From NCBI GenBank assembly GCA_019746355.1, contig JAIESC010000001.1:62001-126000 (forward strand): a stretch of DNA of 64,000 bases. Reading direction: 5' to 3'. Below the pieces are notes generated by a model, which ran no database searches, had not been told where the DNA came from, and saw nothing but the letters and a program-made list of their open reading frames with translations. This DNA is from Xanthobacteraceae bacterium (GTDB lineage: Bacteria; Pseudomonadota; Alphaproteobacteria; Rhizobiales; Xanthobacteraceae). The translations under genes were made by a program, and so were the position numbers. Below, piece by piece: positions 49,601 to 58,366 of this stretch (positions within the stretch are counted from its first letter, which is position 1; every line of letters begins with the position of its first letter).

Positions 49601-50479
49601 TCAGTAGCGGTAGGGAATCGGTGCCGGCGGACGGCGCGGCTCGGATGACGCCGTGATGATGCCGTTCCGCGCCACCACGACGATGCGGCCGTTCTCGCGC
49701 TTGATGGTCTCGACCCGGCCCAGGCCCGGCAAATTCGAGCCCGGACCGACCTCGAACAGCATGCCGTTGCGGCTCTCGACCACGGCGCGGCCGGAGTAGA
49801 AGTCGCGCAGCCGCCAGCCTTCGGCGACCGGCGGTCGTGCTTCCTCCTTGTACGGCACGGTCGAGCCGGTGACGTCCGGATCGAGCAGCGCCGATGGCGG
49901 CGTTGCGGCCGCGGCAAGCGCCGCGGATTGCTGCTGCTGCCGCTTTTCCAGGCGGTCCACCGCCTCGCTGAGCTTGGCGATTTTCGTCGTGGGCTCGGCC
50001 TGCGCCTTCTCGGTACGATCGAGGCGCTCGACCAGCTTGTGGAGCTGCGCGGTGGTGCTGCGCTGCGACGTGCTGAGCCCGGCCTTGAGCGCGGTGATTT
50101 CATTTTCGAGCTGGGCCACGGTGGCTTGCAGCGTGCGTGCTTCGGTCGCCGCGGCGGCGGTTGCGGCGGCCTCGTGCCGCAGAACGAACGTCGTGCCTGC
50201 GCCGGCGACCACGCCAATGGTCGCGGCCAGCGCGACGCCGGCTGCGATCCGCGCGCTGCCGGGCAGACGCCAACGCGGCGCTTCGGCCTTCGCTTGCGCG
50301 GCAGGCTTCACCGGCCCGATCAGCGAGGCGACATCGATCTTCGGCGCTTCCGCCTTCGTCTCGAGCCTCGGCGCATCGACGGGAAGCGGCGCGTCCTTCG
50401 CAGTCACCGTGACCGGCTTCGCCGCCTCGGCGGTGGCCGGTTTGGAGATATCCGCCTGGATTTCCTTATCGTTGGCCAT
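49601..50479 (-). CDS. Single-pass membrane protein with coiled coil
   Basis: A 292-residue protein. The N-terminal 75 residues are an Ala/Pro/Lys-rich cytoplasmic tail; a membrane helix (ARIAAGVALAATIGVVAGAG) lies at about residues 76-95; a coiled coil (ATVAQLENEITALKAGLSTS, then HKLVERLDRTEKAQ) runs about 112-188; the C-terminal periplasmic domain has WRLRDFYSGRAVVESRNGML and LPGLGRVETIKRENGRIVVV. The layout recalls envelope-spanning or division-linked proteins, but no family is assigned. Start MANDKEIQ at 50479. Confidence 0.7.
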   Translation of the reverse strand: MANDKEIQADISKPATAEAAKPVTVTAKDAPLPVDAPRLETKAEAPKIDVASLIGPVKPAAQAKAEAPRWRLPGSARIAAGVALAATIGVVAGAGTTFVLRHEAAATAAAATEARTLQATVAQLENEITALKAGLSTSQRSTTAQLHKLVERLDRTEKAQAEPTTKIAKLSEAVDRLEKRQQQQSAALAAAATPPSALLDPDVTGSTVPYKEEARPPVAEGWRLRDFYSGRAVVESRNGMLFEVGPGSNLPGLGRVETIKRENGRIVVVARNGIITASSEPRRPPAPIPYRY

Positions 50480-50543
50480 GATCCGGTCCCCGGTTGGTGC
50501 GTTTACCAACCGGTAACCGTGATTTGCTTACCAGGCGGTTAAT

Positions 50544-51545
50544 TCAGACCGGCAGGCCGCTTTCCTGGGCGAGCGCCTTCAGCGACACCTCAGGTCGCGC
50601 GCCGATGTGCTGGATCACCTCGGCCGCGGCAATCGCGCCAAGCTGCGCCGCAGTCCGGTGATCGCGGCCGCGCGCAAGCCCGAACAGGAAGCCCGCCGCG
50701 AACAGGTCGCCCGCCCCGGTGGCATCCACCACCTTCCGGATCGGCGCGGCCGGCACCTCGATCATCGCGTCCCTGCTCGCGACGACGCAGCCTTTTTCGC
50801 TGCGGGTGACCACCGCGAGTCTCGCGTCGCCGCGCAGCACCTTCGCCGCGGTGTCGAAATCCGCGGTCTCGTAAAGGCTCTTCAACTCGCTCTCGTTGGC
50901 GAACACGAGGTCGACCGTGCCGGTCTTGATCAGGTCGAGAAACTCCGAGCGATAGCGGCCGACGCAGAACGCATCCGACAGCGTGAGCGCCACCTTACGG
51001 CCCGCATCATGCGCGATCTTCGCGGCCTTGCGGAAAGCTTCCTTGGCGTGCGGCGGATCCCACAGATAGCCTTCGAGATAGGTGATGGCGGCGGCCGCGA
51101 TCTGCTGGGGGTCGACATCGGCCGGATGCAGGTCCTGCGCCGCGCCGAGATAGGTGTTCATGGTTCGCTCGCCGTCCGGCGTCACGAGCACGTAGCAGCG
51201 CGCGGTCGAGGGACCGTCGGATGCCGGCGGCGTGTCGAAGGTGACGCCCGCCGCGCGGATGTCATGCGCGAATGTGCGGCCGAGCTCGTCGTCCTTGACC
51301 TTGCCGACGAAGGCCGCGCGCGCGCCGAAGCCGGCGACGCCGACGATGGTGTTCGCCGCCGATCCCCCGGAGCTTTCCACCGCCGGCCCCATCGCGTCGT
51401 AGATTGATTCTGCGCGCGGCTCGTCGATCAGCGCCATGCCGCCCTTCTGCATCTTCTGTTTGACGAGGAAGTCATCCTCGGCGCGGGCGATCACATCGAC
51501 GATGGCGTTGCCGATGCCGAGAACGTCGTACTTGAGGTCGGGCAT
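50544..51545 (-). CDS. Adenosine kinase (PfkB family)
   Basis: A 333-residue ribokinase-fold sugar/nucleoside kinase. The N-terminal signature is YDVLGIGNAIVDVIARAEDD and GGSAANTIVGVAGFGARAAF; the C-terminal PfkB signature is DATGAGDLFAAGFLFGLARG with the catalytic Asp. The alphaproteobacterial members of this group are annotated as adenosine kinase, which makes AMP from adenosine in purine salvage; the exact substrate is inferred from that resemblance. Single gene, minus strand. Confidence 0.88.
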   Translation of the reverse strand: MPDLKYDVLGIGNAIVDVIARAEDDFLVKQKMQKGGMALIDEPRAESIYDAMGPAVESSGGSAANTIVGVAGFGARAAFVGKVKDDELGRTFAHDIRAAGVTFDTPPASDGPSTARCYVLVTPDGERTMNTYLGAAQDLHPADVDPQQIAAAAITYLEGYLWDPPHAKEAFRKAAKIAHDAGRKVALTLSDAFCVGRYRSEFLDLIKTGTVDLVFANESELKSLYETADFDTAAKVLRGDARLAVVTRSEKGCVVASRDAMIEVPAAPIRKVVDATGAGDLFAAGFLFGLARGRDHRTAAQLGAIAAAEVIQHIGARPEVSLKALAQESGLPV

Positions 51546-51788
51546 GAAACTCTCTCTGTTTGGACGCGCGCACTATAGCGGCGAAGGGCGACGCGGCAAC
51601 CAAAGTGACCGGCGGGGTGGGACCGCCCCCGTGGTGAGGCGCGTCCCGCCTTCGCTCGCCATGCGAGCTGCGGCGCGCCAAAGACAAGCGTGGGCGTCGA
51701 ATCGAGTCGTCAACCCCGCCAGCCTGGCGACAGGAACATCTGCAACAACAGAGCGCTGGCCCCGAGACTAGAGAAGAAAGGAGGTAGC

Positions 51789-52124
51789 ATGAAAGCACTT
51801 GTTCCCCTCACCGCAGTACTGCTGACGGTTTCCAGCGCGGCCCTCGCCGCTCCGGCCGGCCAGGCAAACACCGCCGATCCGGGAAGCGCACCAATGATGC
51901 AGGACCGCGCGGCATCGCCGACGTACGACGCCCCGGCACGGGCCAACACGGCCGATCCGAACAGCGCGCCGGTCGAGACCAACCGGGCGACGACGGGATC
52001 GGGTTTCGGCAAATTCGATCCAGCGGGCCGGGCCAACACGTCGGACCCCGGAAGCGTCAACAGCGGCGCTACCAACGCCGCCGGACGGCCGGCGAATCCG
52101 ATGGCCAATCCGCAAGCGCGTTGA
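51789..52124 (+). CDS. Small exported repeat protein (ANTADPGSAP repeats)
   Basis: A 111-residue protein with a signal peptide (MKALVPLTAVLLTVSSAALA). The mature part is low in hydrophobic residues and contains three copies of a ten-residue unit: ANTADPGSAP (26-35), ANTADPNSAP (52-61) and ANTSDPGSVN (82-91). AAAGGAGG precedes the ATG. The whole mature chain looks disordered. No family is recognised; a periplasmic or envelope role is inferred from the signal peptide. Confidence 0.75.
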   Translation: MKALVPLTAVLLTVSSAALAAPAGQANTADPGSAPMMQDRAASPTYDAPARANTADPNSAPVETNRATTGSGFGKFDPAGRANTSDPGSVNSGATNAAGRPANPMANPQAR

Positions 52125-52156
52125 GGCGGCAGAACCGTCTCGTCCGCAGCAAGCGC

Positions 52157-52182
52157 GAAGAGGCCTCGCATGGGGCCTCTTC
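52157..52182 (+). terminator. Hairpin downstream of the small repeat protein
   Basis: GAAGAGGCC (52157-52165) pairs perfectly with GGCCTCTTC (52174-52182) around an 8-base loop, 32 bases after the stop. The following bases (ATCTCTGG) are not T-rich, so termination is likely but weak. Confidence 0.55.
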
Positions 52183-52342
52183 ATCTCTGGCGGTACGCAT
52201 GTCCGCGCCGGCGGTGCCGTTGCCGCGCCGGCGCAGCACCGCATAGCTTCGCCGGCGACAGCAAGAGCCGGCGGGAAGCGTCCGGCCGCAGCAGCGCCTC
52301 GCCGCTGTCGTCGATGAAGCAGCCAACCGTCGTCGCGGCCCG

Positions 52343-52579
52343 CTACCAGCAGTAACCGCGCTTAACGAGGTCCATCTTTTCGTCCAGTGCCGCGATGAAC
52401 GTCTGATGGATGTGCTTCGACGGTTTCCAATCGTAAGGAAACGGCCGGCCCGGTATCGCCTGGTTCCAGACCTGACACCAACCACTCGACCACCGGATGA
52501 CCTGATAGCGGGCGTAGGCGGGCGTTGGTGCAACGGCCAAAATTGCTGCCGCCATCAAAACACGGGCCAGCTTTGCCAT
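52343..52579 (-). CDS. Small exported two-cysteine protein, paralogue A
   Basis: A 78-residue protein with a signal peptide (MAKLARVLMAAAILAVAPTP) and a 55-residue mature part starting RYQVIRW. It contains two Cys (35 and 77) that could form a disulfide, and ends CW. A homologue of the same length lies at 53446-53682; I count 34 identical positions out of 55 in the mature part, without gaps. GGAGGAGG precedes the ATG. Function unknown. Confidence 0.75.
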   Translation of the reverse strand: MAKLARVLMAAAILAVAPTPAYARYQVIRWSSGWCQVWNQAIPGRPFPYDWKPSKHIHQTFIAALDEKMDLVKRGYCW

Positions 52580-52660
52580 GCCAACCTCCTCCGTTGCGGG
52601 AGCAGACGTCCGACAATAGCCGGTCGGACGGTCGAGCGCAGGCCCATCCATCCTGCGGTT

Positions 52661-53350
52661 TCACCAAATGGCGTTGTGGATCGCGGTGCAATGCCGGACA
52701 AGATTTTGATGTGCCGTCACGAACTGCTTCAGCGGCGTGTCGATGCCGAAGAAATAGATATTGGCGATAAAGCCGTAGATGCCGGCGTCGACGCTCGTGG
52801 GTTTTGGCCCGTGCACGTAGCCGCGCTCGGGAACGAGGTTCGCCAGCACCTGCAGATCGGCAAGCCCGCGCGCATAGGCTGCCTCGGGTGAATAGCGCCC
52901 GATACCCTGGTAGTGGTAGCGTTGCGCGTTGAACTCCTTCGCCTTGAGCAGGCCTTCCTCCGTGACGGCCGGATGCTCGCGGCGGAACGCGGCGATGAAC
53001 GCAGGGCAAGACCGCTCGTCCTTCCAGCGCGAATAGGACATCACCCAATAGAGGTCATCCAGCATGCGCGTGACCATGTGGCTCACGTCGCGCTGCGAGC
53101 GGGACAGGCCGTCGTCCATGGTCACGCGATATTTGCGGATGACGTGGGCGATGATGGTGTCGCTGTCGCCGACCGCCTCACCGTCATCGACGACGTAGGG
53201 AAGCTGGCCGCGCGGCGCGGCCGAGGCATCGAAGATGTGCTCGTGGGTGAACGGCACGCCGGCGAGACGGAGAAAAGCGTAGACCTTCAGGCCGTAGCCA
53301 TTGTTGTCGGCGACGCCGAACAGCGAGGGGTAGGAATAAAGCGTGAGCAC
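52661..53350 (-). CDS. Glutathione S-transferase family protein
   Basis: A 229-residue GST. The thioredoxin-like N-terminal domain starts VLTLYSYPSLFGVADNNGYG and has the cis-Pro and substrate loop GQLPYVVDDGEAVGDSDTII; the C-terminal helical domain follows from about residue 85. I take the GTG at 53350 as start because GGAGGA precedes it; an ATG at 53389 has no site. It lies between the two small two-Cys exported genes, all on the same strand. Confidence 0.8.
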   Translation of the reverse strand: MLTLYSYPSLFGVADNNGYGLKVYAFLRLAGVPFTHEHIFDASAAPRGQLPYVVDDGEAVGDSDTIIAHVIRKYRVTMDDGLSRSQRDVSHMVTRMLDDLYWVMSYSRWKDERSCPAFIAAFRREHPAVTEEGLLKAKEFNAQRYHYQGIGRYSPEAAYARGLADLQVLANLVPERGYVHGPKPTSVDAGIYGFIANIYFFGIDTPLKQFVTAHQNLVRHCTAIHNAIW

Positions 53351-53445
53351 GTCGTCCTCCTCCGCGCAGAATAGCCGAGACCGCCGCAACGCGTCCGCGC
53401 TGCGGCGGCCCCGAGGTATCAGTGCTCAAAAGGCCGGCGCGGCCG

Positions 53446-53682
53446 CTACCAGCATTGACGGCGGGACACGAGCGCCAACTTCTCGTTCAGAGCCCCGTGG
53501 AAGGTCGCATGCACCCTCCGCGACGCGGTCCAGCCGGGCGGGAACGGCTTGCCGGGAATCGAGTGATTCCAGACCTGGCAGAACCCGCTGGGCCAACGGA
53601 TCACCTGATAGCGGGCCTCCGCGGCCGTCGATGTGACGGCAAAAATCGTCGCCGCTGCCAAAAGATGGAGCACTTTTGCCAT
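53446..53682 (-). CDS. Small exported two-cysteine protein, paralogue B
   Basis: A 78-residue protein with a signal peptide (MAKVLHLLAAATIFAVTSTA) followed by RYQVIRWPSGFCQVWNHSIP. Cys35 and Cys77 and the terminal CW are at the same positions as in the copy at 52343-52579, with identical length. The frame extends upstream to 53898 but those residues are not signal-like. GAGGGAG lies upstream of the ATG. Function unknown. Confidence 0.75.
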   Translation of the reverse strand: MAKVLHLLAAATIFAVTSTAAEARYQVIRWPSGFCQVWNHSIPGKPFPPGWTASRRVHATFHGALNEKLALVSRRQCW

Positions 53683-53842
53683 GCCAAACTCCCTCGTTAC
53701 GGATTGACGTCCTACAATAGCCGACGCTGAAAAAGGGTTCCCTGGCGCCGGCGGGAGCCGGGCGCTTTTGGCCGCAGGTGTGGCTTTGCTGCTCACCCCG
53801 CCGAAGGTCCCACCGCCGCGGCAGCGCAGCGCGGATCGAGAA

Positions 53843-54280
53843 TCAGCGCTTTCCCAGCGTCTTCCAGACGCCCTTGGCAGTGGCGACGATGCGATCACCG
53901 ACCACGAGCTCCGCGCTCATGAAGACGAGCGCGCGCGTCCGCCGCACCACCTCGCATTTCGCCTCGACGAACTCGCCGATCTGCACCGCATCGATGAAAT
54001 GCACGTCAAGCTGTACGGTCGCCTGCGGTTGCCGCTCGTTGGCGTACCAGCAGGTCATGCCCATCGAGCGGTCGGCGAAGGTCATCAGCATGCCGCCCTG
54101 AACCACGCCGCGGCGGTTGTGGTGCTTGGGCTCGGCCATGAAGGCGTATTCGAAGCTGTCGCCCCTCGGACGCGACCAGAACGGGCCGACCAGACCGATG
54201 AAGCCCTCGTCCCGGTAGGGCTCCCAGCCGGTGGCCGCGGGATCGAAGCCGGCGACGACGGGCGGCTCGGTGTTCGGCAT
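53843..54280 (-). CDS. PaaI-family thioesterase (hotdog fold)
   Basis: A 145-residue hotdog-fold acyl-CoA thioesterase. Motifs: HHNRRGVVQGGMLMTFADRS, where the HxxxxxGVxxGGxxxxxAD pattern is the PaaI-type active site, and QLDVHFIDAVQIGEFVEAKC. It would release free acids from CoA thioesters, possibly aryl- or phenylacetyl-CoA. Cytoplasmic single gene, divergent from the DUF2272 gene. Confidence 0.88.
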   Translation of the reverse strand: MPNTEPPVVAGFDPAATGWEPYRDEGFIGLVGPFWSRPRGDSFEYAFMAEPKHHNRRGVVQGGMLMTFADRSMGMTCWYANERQPQATVQLDVHFIDAVQIGEFVEAKCEVVRRTRALVFMSAELVVGDRIVATAKGVWKTLGKR

Positions 54281-54429
54281 GAAGGGGGACTCGCATCAGA
54301 ATGATACCGCGAGGCGGAGGGCGGCGGGCCGCTCTTAGCATCGCACAGCGGGGCCTGCCAGCCGACGCGCGCGGCGCGCTATACTGCGGCATGGCATCCA
54401 TCCGCCCAGGAATCTGCCCAGGACAATCG

Positions 54430-55521
54430 ATGCGTCTTTCCGCCTGTGCCCTGGCGCTGGCGATCGCACTCGCCACCAGTCCGGCGCTGGCGCAGGCCGA
54501 CCGTGCCGCAGACAAGTTCTGGAAGTCGGTGCAGGCCACCTGCGACACCACCGCCGCGAAGCCCGCGGGCGAGCTCGGCCAGCGCATCGCGCAGACCGCG
54601 ATCGACGAGTTCAACCGCTTCGGCGGCCACCAGATCGACGCCAACGGCCGGCTGTTCCGCTTCGGCCTGACGGAGGCCGAGCACGAGGAGGACGACGGCG
54701 GCGCCCAGCAGGCGACCATCGGCCATCTCGGCTGGTGGCAGGTGATGAAATACTGGCAGGCGCTCTACGGCAACGACGCCGCGGGCAAGCTCGAGGCGCG
54801 CGGCTATAGCGACGCCTCGACGGCGACGCAGGAGGCGCAGGAGGCGGCGCTGCTGCGGACCGATGCGGCGCGGCTCTTGCGCGAGGCGGAGAACGTGTCG
54901 GATCCGGCGGCGCGCGAGATTCTGCGCGAGGCAGCGCTGCGCGCGGCGATCATCGACACATCGTGGTCGGCGGCCTTCGTCAGCTACGTGGTCAAGCAAT
55001 CGGGCGCAACGGAGAGTGCATTCCGCTTCGCCAACGCGCACCGCGCCTATATTTACGACGCGTTTGCGACGAGCGCCGCCGAGCAGAACAAGGAGACCGA
55101 CAATCACATCTACCGGGCGTGTCCGCTGCTGGCGACGCGACCCCGGATCGGCGATCTGATCTGCAACCAGCGCGAATCCGCGCTGGCCGACGCGAGCGAG
55201 GCGGCGGTGCGCGAGCGCATCCGCGCCGAGCTTGCCTCGGGCGGCGACACACGCACGATCCGGCGCACCCATTGCGAGGTGGTCGCTTCGGTCGACCCGC
55301 GGACGCGGACCATGGTCACCATCGGCGGCAACGTGCTGCAGGCCGTGACCGCGCGGAAGCTCCATCTGCGCAAGGGCAGCCTCAAGTTCCAGACGGCGCA
55401 AAAGGGCCATTGCGGCGCTGACCGCTGGGCCTTGGCCAAGACCGCCGCCCAAGCGCCGCACGGGCCGGCCAAATGCTCGCTCAACGACAAGAAATGGTTC
55501 GTGCTGCTGCAGGTGCGATGA
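54430..55521 (+). CDS. Exported DUF2272 protein with NlpC/P60-like layout
   Basis: A 363-residue protein with a signal peptide (LSACALALAIALATSPALAQ). The DUF2272 core has TSWSAAFVSYVVKQSG (Ser180 where cysteine peptidases of the NlpC/CHAP fold have their Cys), then FRFANAHRAYIYDAF, RPRIGDLICNQRE and THCEVVASVDPRTRTMVTIG (His281). The order resembles CHAP/NlpC peptidases with Ser in place of Cys, as is usual in DUF2272. Start MRLSACAL at 54430. The next gene (55623) also encodes an exported peptidase-like protein, so the two may act on the cell wall together. Confidence 0.8.
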   Translation: MRLSACALALAIALATSPALAQADRAADKFWKSVQATCDTTAAKPAGELGQRIAQTAIDEFNRFGGHQIDANGRLFRFGLTEAEHEEDDGGAQQATIGHLGWWQVMKYWQALYGNDAAGKLEARGYSDASTATQEAQEAALLRTDAARLLREAENVSDPAAREILREAALRAAIIDTSWSAAFVSYVVKQSGATESAFRFANAHRAYIYDAFATSAAEQNKETDNHIYRACPLLATRPRIGDLICNQRESALADASEAAVRERIRAELASGGDTRTIRRTHCEVVASVDPRTRTMVTIGGNVLQAVTARKLHLRKGSLKFQTAQKGHCGADRWALAKTAAQAPHGPAKCSLNDKKWFVLLQVR

Positions 55522-55622
55522 GCCGCGTTACATTGGCGCGGTAACGGATTTTTGCCATGATTTCAGCCGGAGCGTTCGCCATGATCGTTGCAGGACGGTC
55601 GAGGGAGAGAGGGAGGCGCAGC

Positions 55623-57617
55623 ATGTCTCCGGGACGCAGGCTTTCCGCCGCAATGCGCCTGTTGCCGATCGCAGGGGCCTGCGCGGTCTTGATGCTGGCG
55701 GGCGCGGACGCGCGGGCGCAGGGTTCCGCCGGCTGCGAAGACGCCGGCATCGCGGTGCTGCCCTCACCGATCACGCCGTGGAAAGGCGCGCCGCTGCGCG
55801 TCATCTTCACCTCCGAGAAGCCGCTCGACGGTGAGCTGTCGCTGATCGCGCCGGACGGCTCGGTCGCGGCACAAGTGCGCGGGCGGTCCGGACCGCCCTA
55901 TTCATGGTTCGCCGAGGTGGCAACGCCGGCCGCGGGCAAGTGGCGCGTGGCGCTTGCGTCGAGCCGCTGCGGCACCATCACCCGCGAGATCGCCGTGCGC
56001 GGCGACCGGCCGGCGCCGCCGGGGTCGGTCGAGGGAAGCGTCTGGCCGATCCGCAACGCGTGGAACCGGAGCACCGAAAATCTGTTCTCGGCCTGGATCG
56101 AGAAGTTGTTCGACGATCCGCTCGACGCGGAACTGTCGTGGCCGGCGCTGCACGTGGGGCTGCGCGACGCCTCGCGCAACATGCTGTTCAACCATCTCGG
56201 CCTCGGCGAGGACTCGATGAAGATCGTGCTTCGTCCCGACTGCGCCGACCTGCCATATTTCCTGCGCGCGTATTTCGCGTTCAAGATGGGGCTGCCGTTC
56301 GGCTACGCGAAGTGCACGCGCGGCGGCGGCGGACGCGCGCCGACCTGCCCGCAGTGGTTCAACATCCAGAACCTCGAGCCGCCCCCCGCCCCGCCCGACC
56401 AGTTCGCCACGGCGGGCGCACCGCCTGCATCCCCGCCGCCCGCCAACAACTCCGGCGGATTTTTCGGCAACGCGTTCGGCCGGTCAGCCGCGAACAACCC
56501 GCCTGCGCCAGCGGCGCCCCCGCCGACCGCCGTGCCGCCGAGGCGGCTCGGGCTTGCGGCGTCCTTTGCCCAGTATGCGTCGGCGATCGGTGGCGGCGTG
56601 CATTCCGGATCGGGGCGCACCGCGCTCGCCGACAACAACACCGACTACTATCCGGTGTCGCTCAGCCAGGACACGCTGCGCCCTGGCACGGTGTATGCCG
56701 ACCCTTACGGCCACATCCTGATGATCGTGCGGCGCGTGCCGCAGACGGCACAATCGGCGGGCGTGATCCTCGCGGTCGACGGGCAGCCCGACGGCACGGT
56801 GGCGCGCAAGCGCTTCTGGCGCGGCAACTTCCTGTTCGCGCAGGACCCGGCGCTCGGCGGACCGGGCTTCAAGCGCTTCCGGCCGGTGGTGCGCGACCAG
56901 AGCGGCAACCTGCGCCGGCTCAGCAACGCCGAGATCGCGAAGTATCCGCAATACGCCGATTTCTCGCTCGACCAGGGCAAGCTCAGCATCGAGGATTTCT
57001 ACGACCGGATGGACGACGTGATGTCGCCGCAGCCGCTCGAGCCGATGAACGCGATGAAGGAGGCGATCACCTCGCTCGAGGAACAGGTGAAGACGCGCGT
57101 CACCTCGGTCGAGAACGGTCGCAAGTTCCAGAACAGCGGCAAGGGCGACGCGAACATGCCGGACGGGCCGGCGATCTTCGAGACCATTGGGGCGTGGGAG
57201 GACTTCTCGACGCCGTCGCGCGACCTGCGCCTCCTGATCGCGATCGACGTGGTGCGCGGCTTTCCGGATCGCGTCGCGCGCCGGCCCGAGCGCTACGCGA
57301 TGCCGATGGGCAAGACTGCCGCTGACGTGAAGGCCGAACTGCAGCGCGTGCTCGCCTCCGAGCTTGCGACGCGCAGGTTCTCGTACCCGCGCAGCGACGG
57401 CTCGCAGTGGACGCTGGCGCTGCGCGACGTCCTCGACCGCGCAACCGACCTCGAGATGGCCTACAACCCGAACGACTGCGTCGAGCTGCGCTGGGGTGCG
57501 CGGGCCGGCGGCGAAGAGGCCGCGACCTGCAAGCGCCACGCCTCGCAGGCGCAGCGCGCGAAGATGACCAAGTACCGCGCCTGGTTCAGCGAGCGGCGAC
57601 GGCCGCCGCGGGCTTAG
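55623..57617 (+). CDS. Large exported protein with a cysteine-peptidase-like core
   Basis: A 664-residue protein with a signal peptide (LLPIAGACAVLMLAGADARA). Residues 40-130 look like an Ig-like beta domain (LRVIFTSEKPLDGELSLIAP). A papain/NlpC-like core may follow: Cys207 in RPDCADLPYFLRAYFAFKMG, a Pro/Ala-rich insertion at about 245-305, then RPGTVYADPYGHILMIVRRV with His364. The remaining 300 residues are helical and polar with a final basic tail. Start at 55623 has GGGAGG 7 bases upstream. The catalytic assignment is inferred from pattern, not from a recognised family. Confidence 0.7.
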   Translation: MSPGRRLSAAMRLLPIAGACAVLMLAGADARAQGSAGCEDAGIAVLPSPITPWKGAPLRVIFTSEKPLDGELSLIAPDGSVAAQVRGRSGPPYSWFAEVATPAAGKWRVALASSRCGTITREIAVRGDRPAPPGSVEGSVWPIRNAWNRSTENLFSAWIEKLFDDPLDAELSWPALHVGLRDASRNMLFNHLGLGEDSMKIVLRPDCADLPYFLRAYFAFKMGLPFGYAKCTRGGGGRAPTCPQWFNIQNLEPPPAPPDQFATAGAPPASPPPANNSGGFFGNAFGRSAANNPPAPAAPPPTAVPPRRLGLAASFAQYASAIGGGVHSGSGRTALADNNTDYYPVSLSQDTLRPGTVYADPYGHILMIVRRVPQTAQSAGVILAVDGQPDGTVARKRFWRGNFLFAQDPALGGPGFKRFRPVVRDQSGNLRRLSNAEIAKYPQYADFSLDQGKLSIEDFYDRMDDVMSPQPLEPMNAMKEAITSLEEQVKTRVTSVENGRKFQNSGKGDANMPDGPAIFETIGAWEDFSTPSRDLRLLIAIDVVRGFPDRVARRPERYAMPMGKTAADVKAELQRVLASELATRRFSYPRSDGSQWTLALRDVLDRATDLEMAYNPNDCVELRWGARAGGEEAATCKRHASQAQRAKMTKYRAWFSERRRPPRA

Positions 57618-58182
57618 CGAGTCGCTACGGCAAGCAGCGCAGCCGCCGGCACGTGGGTACCGTCCGGCCGCTGATGCGGACGCATCCGCTCCAACAGCGC
57701 CGCACGGAGACGTTCGGCTTGTGCGGCGTCCAATGCATTCAGCCCGGCGGCCGCGGCAGATTGAATCGCAATTCGGCCATCGCCGTGTCCAGCTCGTGGG
57801 CCTGCGTCACATGCCAGGTTGACACCGCGAGCCGCCCACGCTGCTTCAGGACGCGGGCGAATTCGGCGAACGCGCGACCCTGACCCGGAAAGAACATCAC
57901 GCCCAAAACCGCACAGCACACGGTCGAACGCCGCGTCGGGAAAATCGAGGTGCTCGGCGTCCATCACCCGGACGCGCGCCGCGAAGCCTCGTCGCACCGC
58001 CTCCTCGTTGGTGGCTCGCGCCATTTCTTCCGCAAGATCGATGCCGACGACCTCGCCCGCCGTCCCGACCCGCTCAGCGGGCCGAAACGGCCGAAGCACC
58101 CCGGCCCCCGATCGTAGTCGGCCGCGATGGTATTGAACTGCTGCCTGACCAGTGACTTGCGGTCTGTCTGATCGCTGCTCAT
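57614..58182 (-). pseudogene. Class I SAM-dependent methyltransferase, broken by frameshifts and a deletion
   Basis: Pieces of one methyltransferase lie in different frames. It starts MSSDQTDRKSLVRQQFNTIA and continues ADYDRGPGCFGRFGPL. The next piece, in another frame, is AERVGTAGEVVGIDLAEEMA through MDAEHLDFPDAAFDRVLCGF. A third frame carries VMFFPGQGRAFAEFARVLKQ and RGRLAVSTWHVTQ, and the last segment to 57614 shifts again. The SAM-binding glycine loop expected between the first two pieces is missing, so roughly 25-30 residues were deleted there. A true pseudogene rather than a single sequencing error. Its stop overlaps that of the preceding convergent gene by 4 bases. Confidence 0.85.
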
Positions 58183-58366
58183 GCCGCCCCCGGACAGGCC
58201 TTGACGCGGTGCAGGCGTCGTCCGCGCGCCCGACTGGCTCAACACGGCAGGCAGCATCGTCCATGGGCGGTTCGGAGCACCGGCCGAGCGAGGCCGCGCC
58301 CGCCCCGCGCTTGCATCGATCCGGCCATTGTGGAATGTGGCGCGCGAAACGACAGGGATTCTCGCG

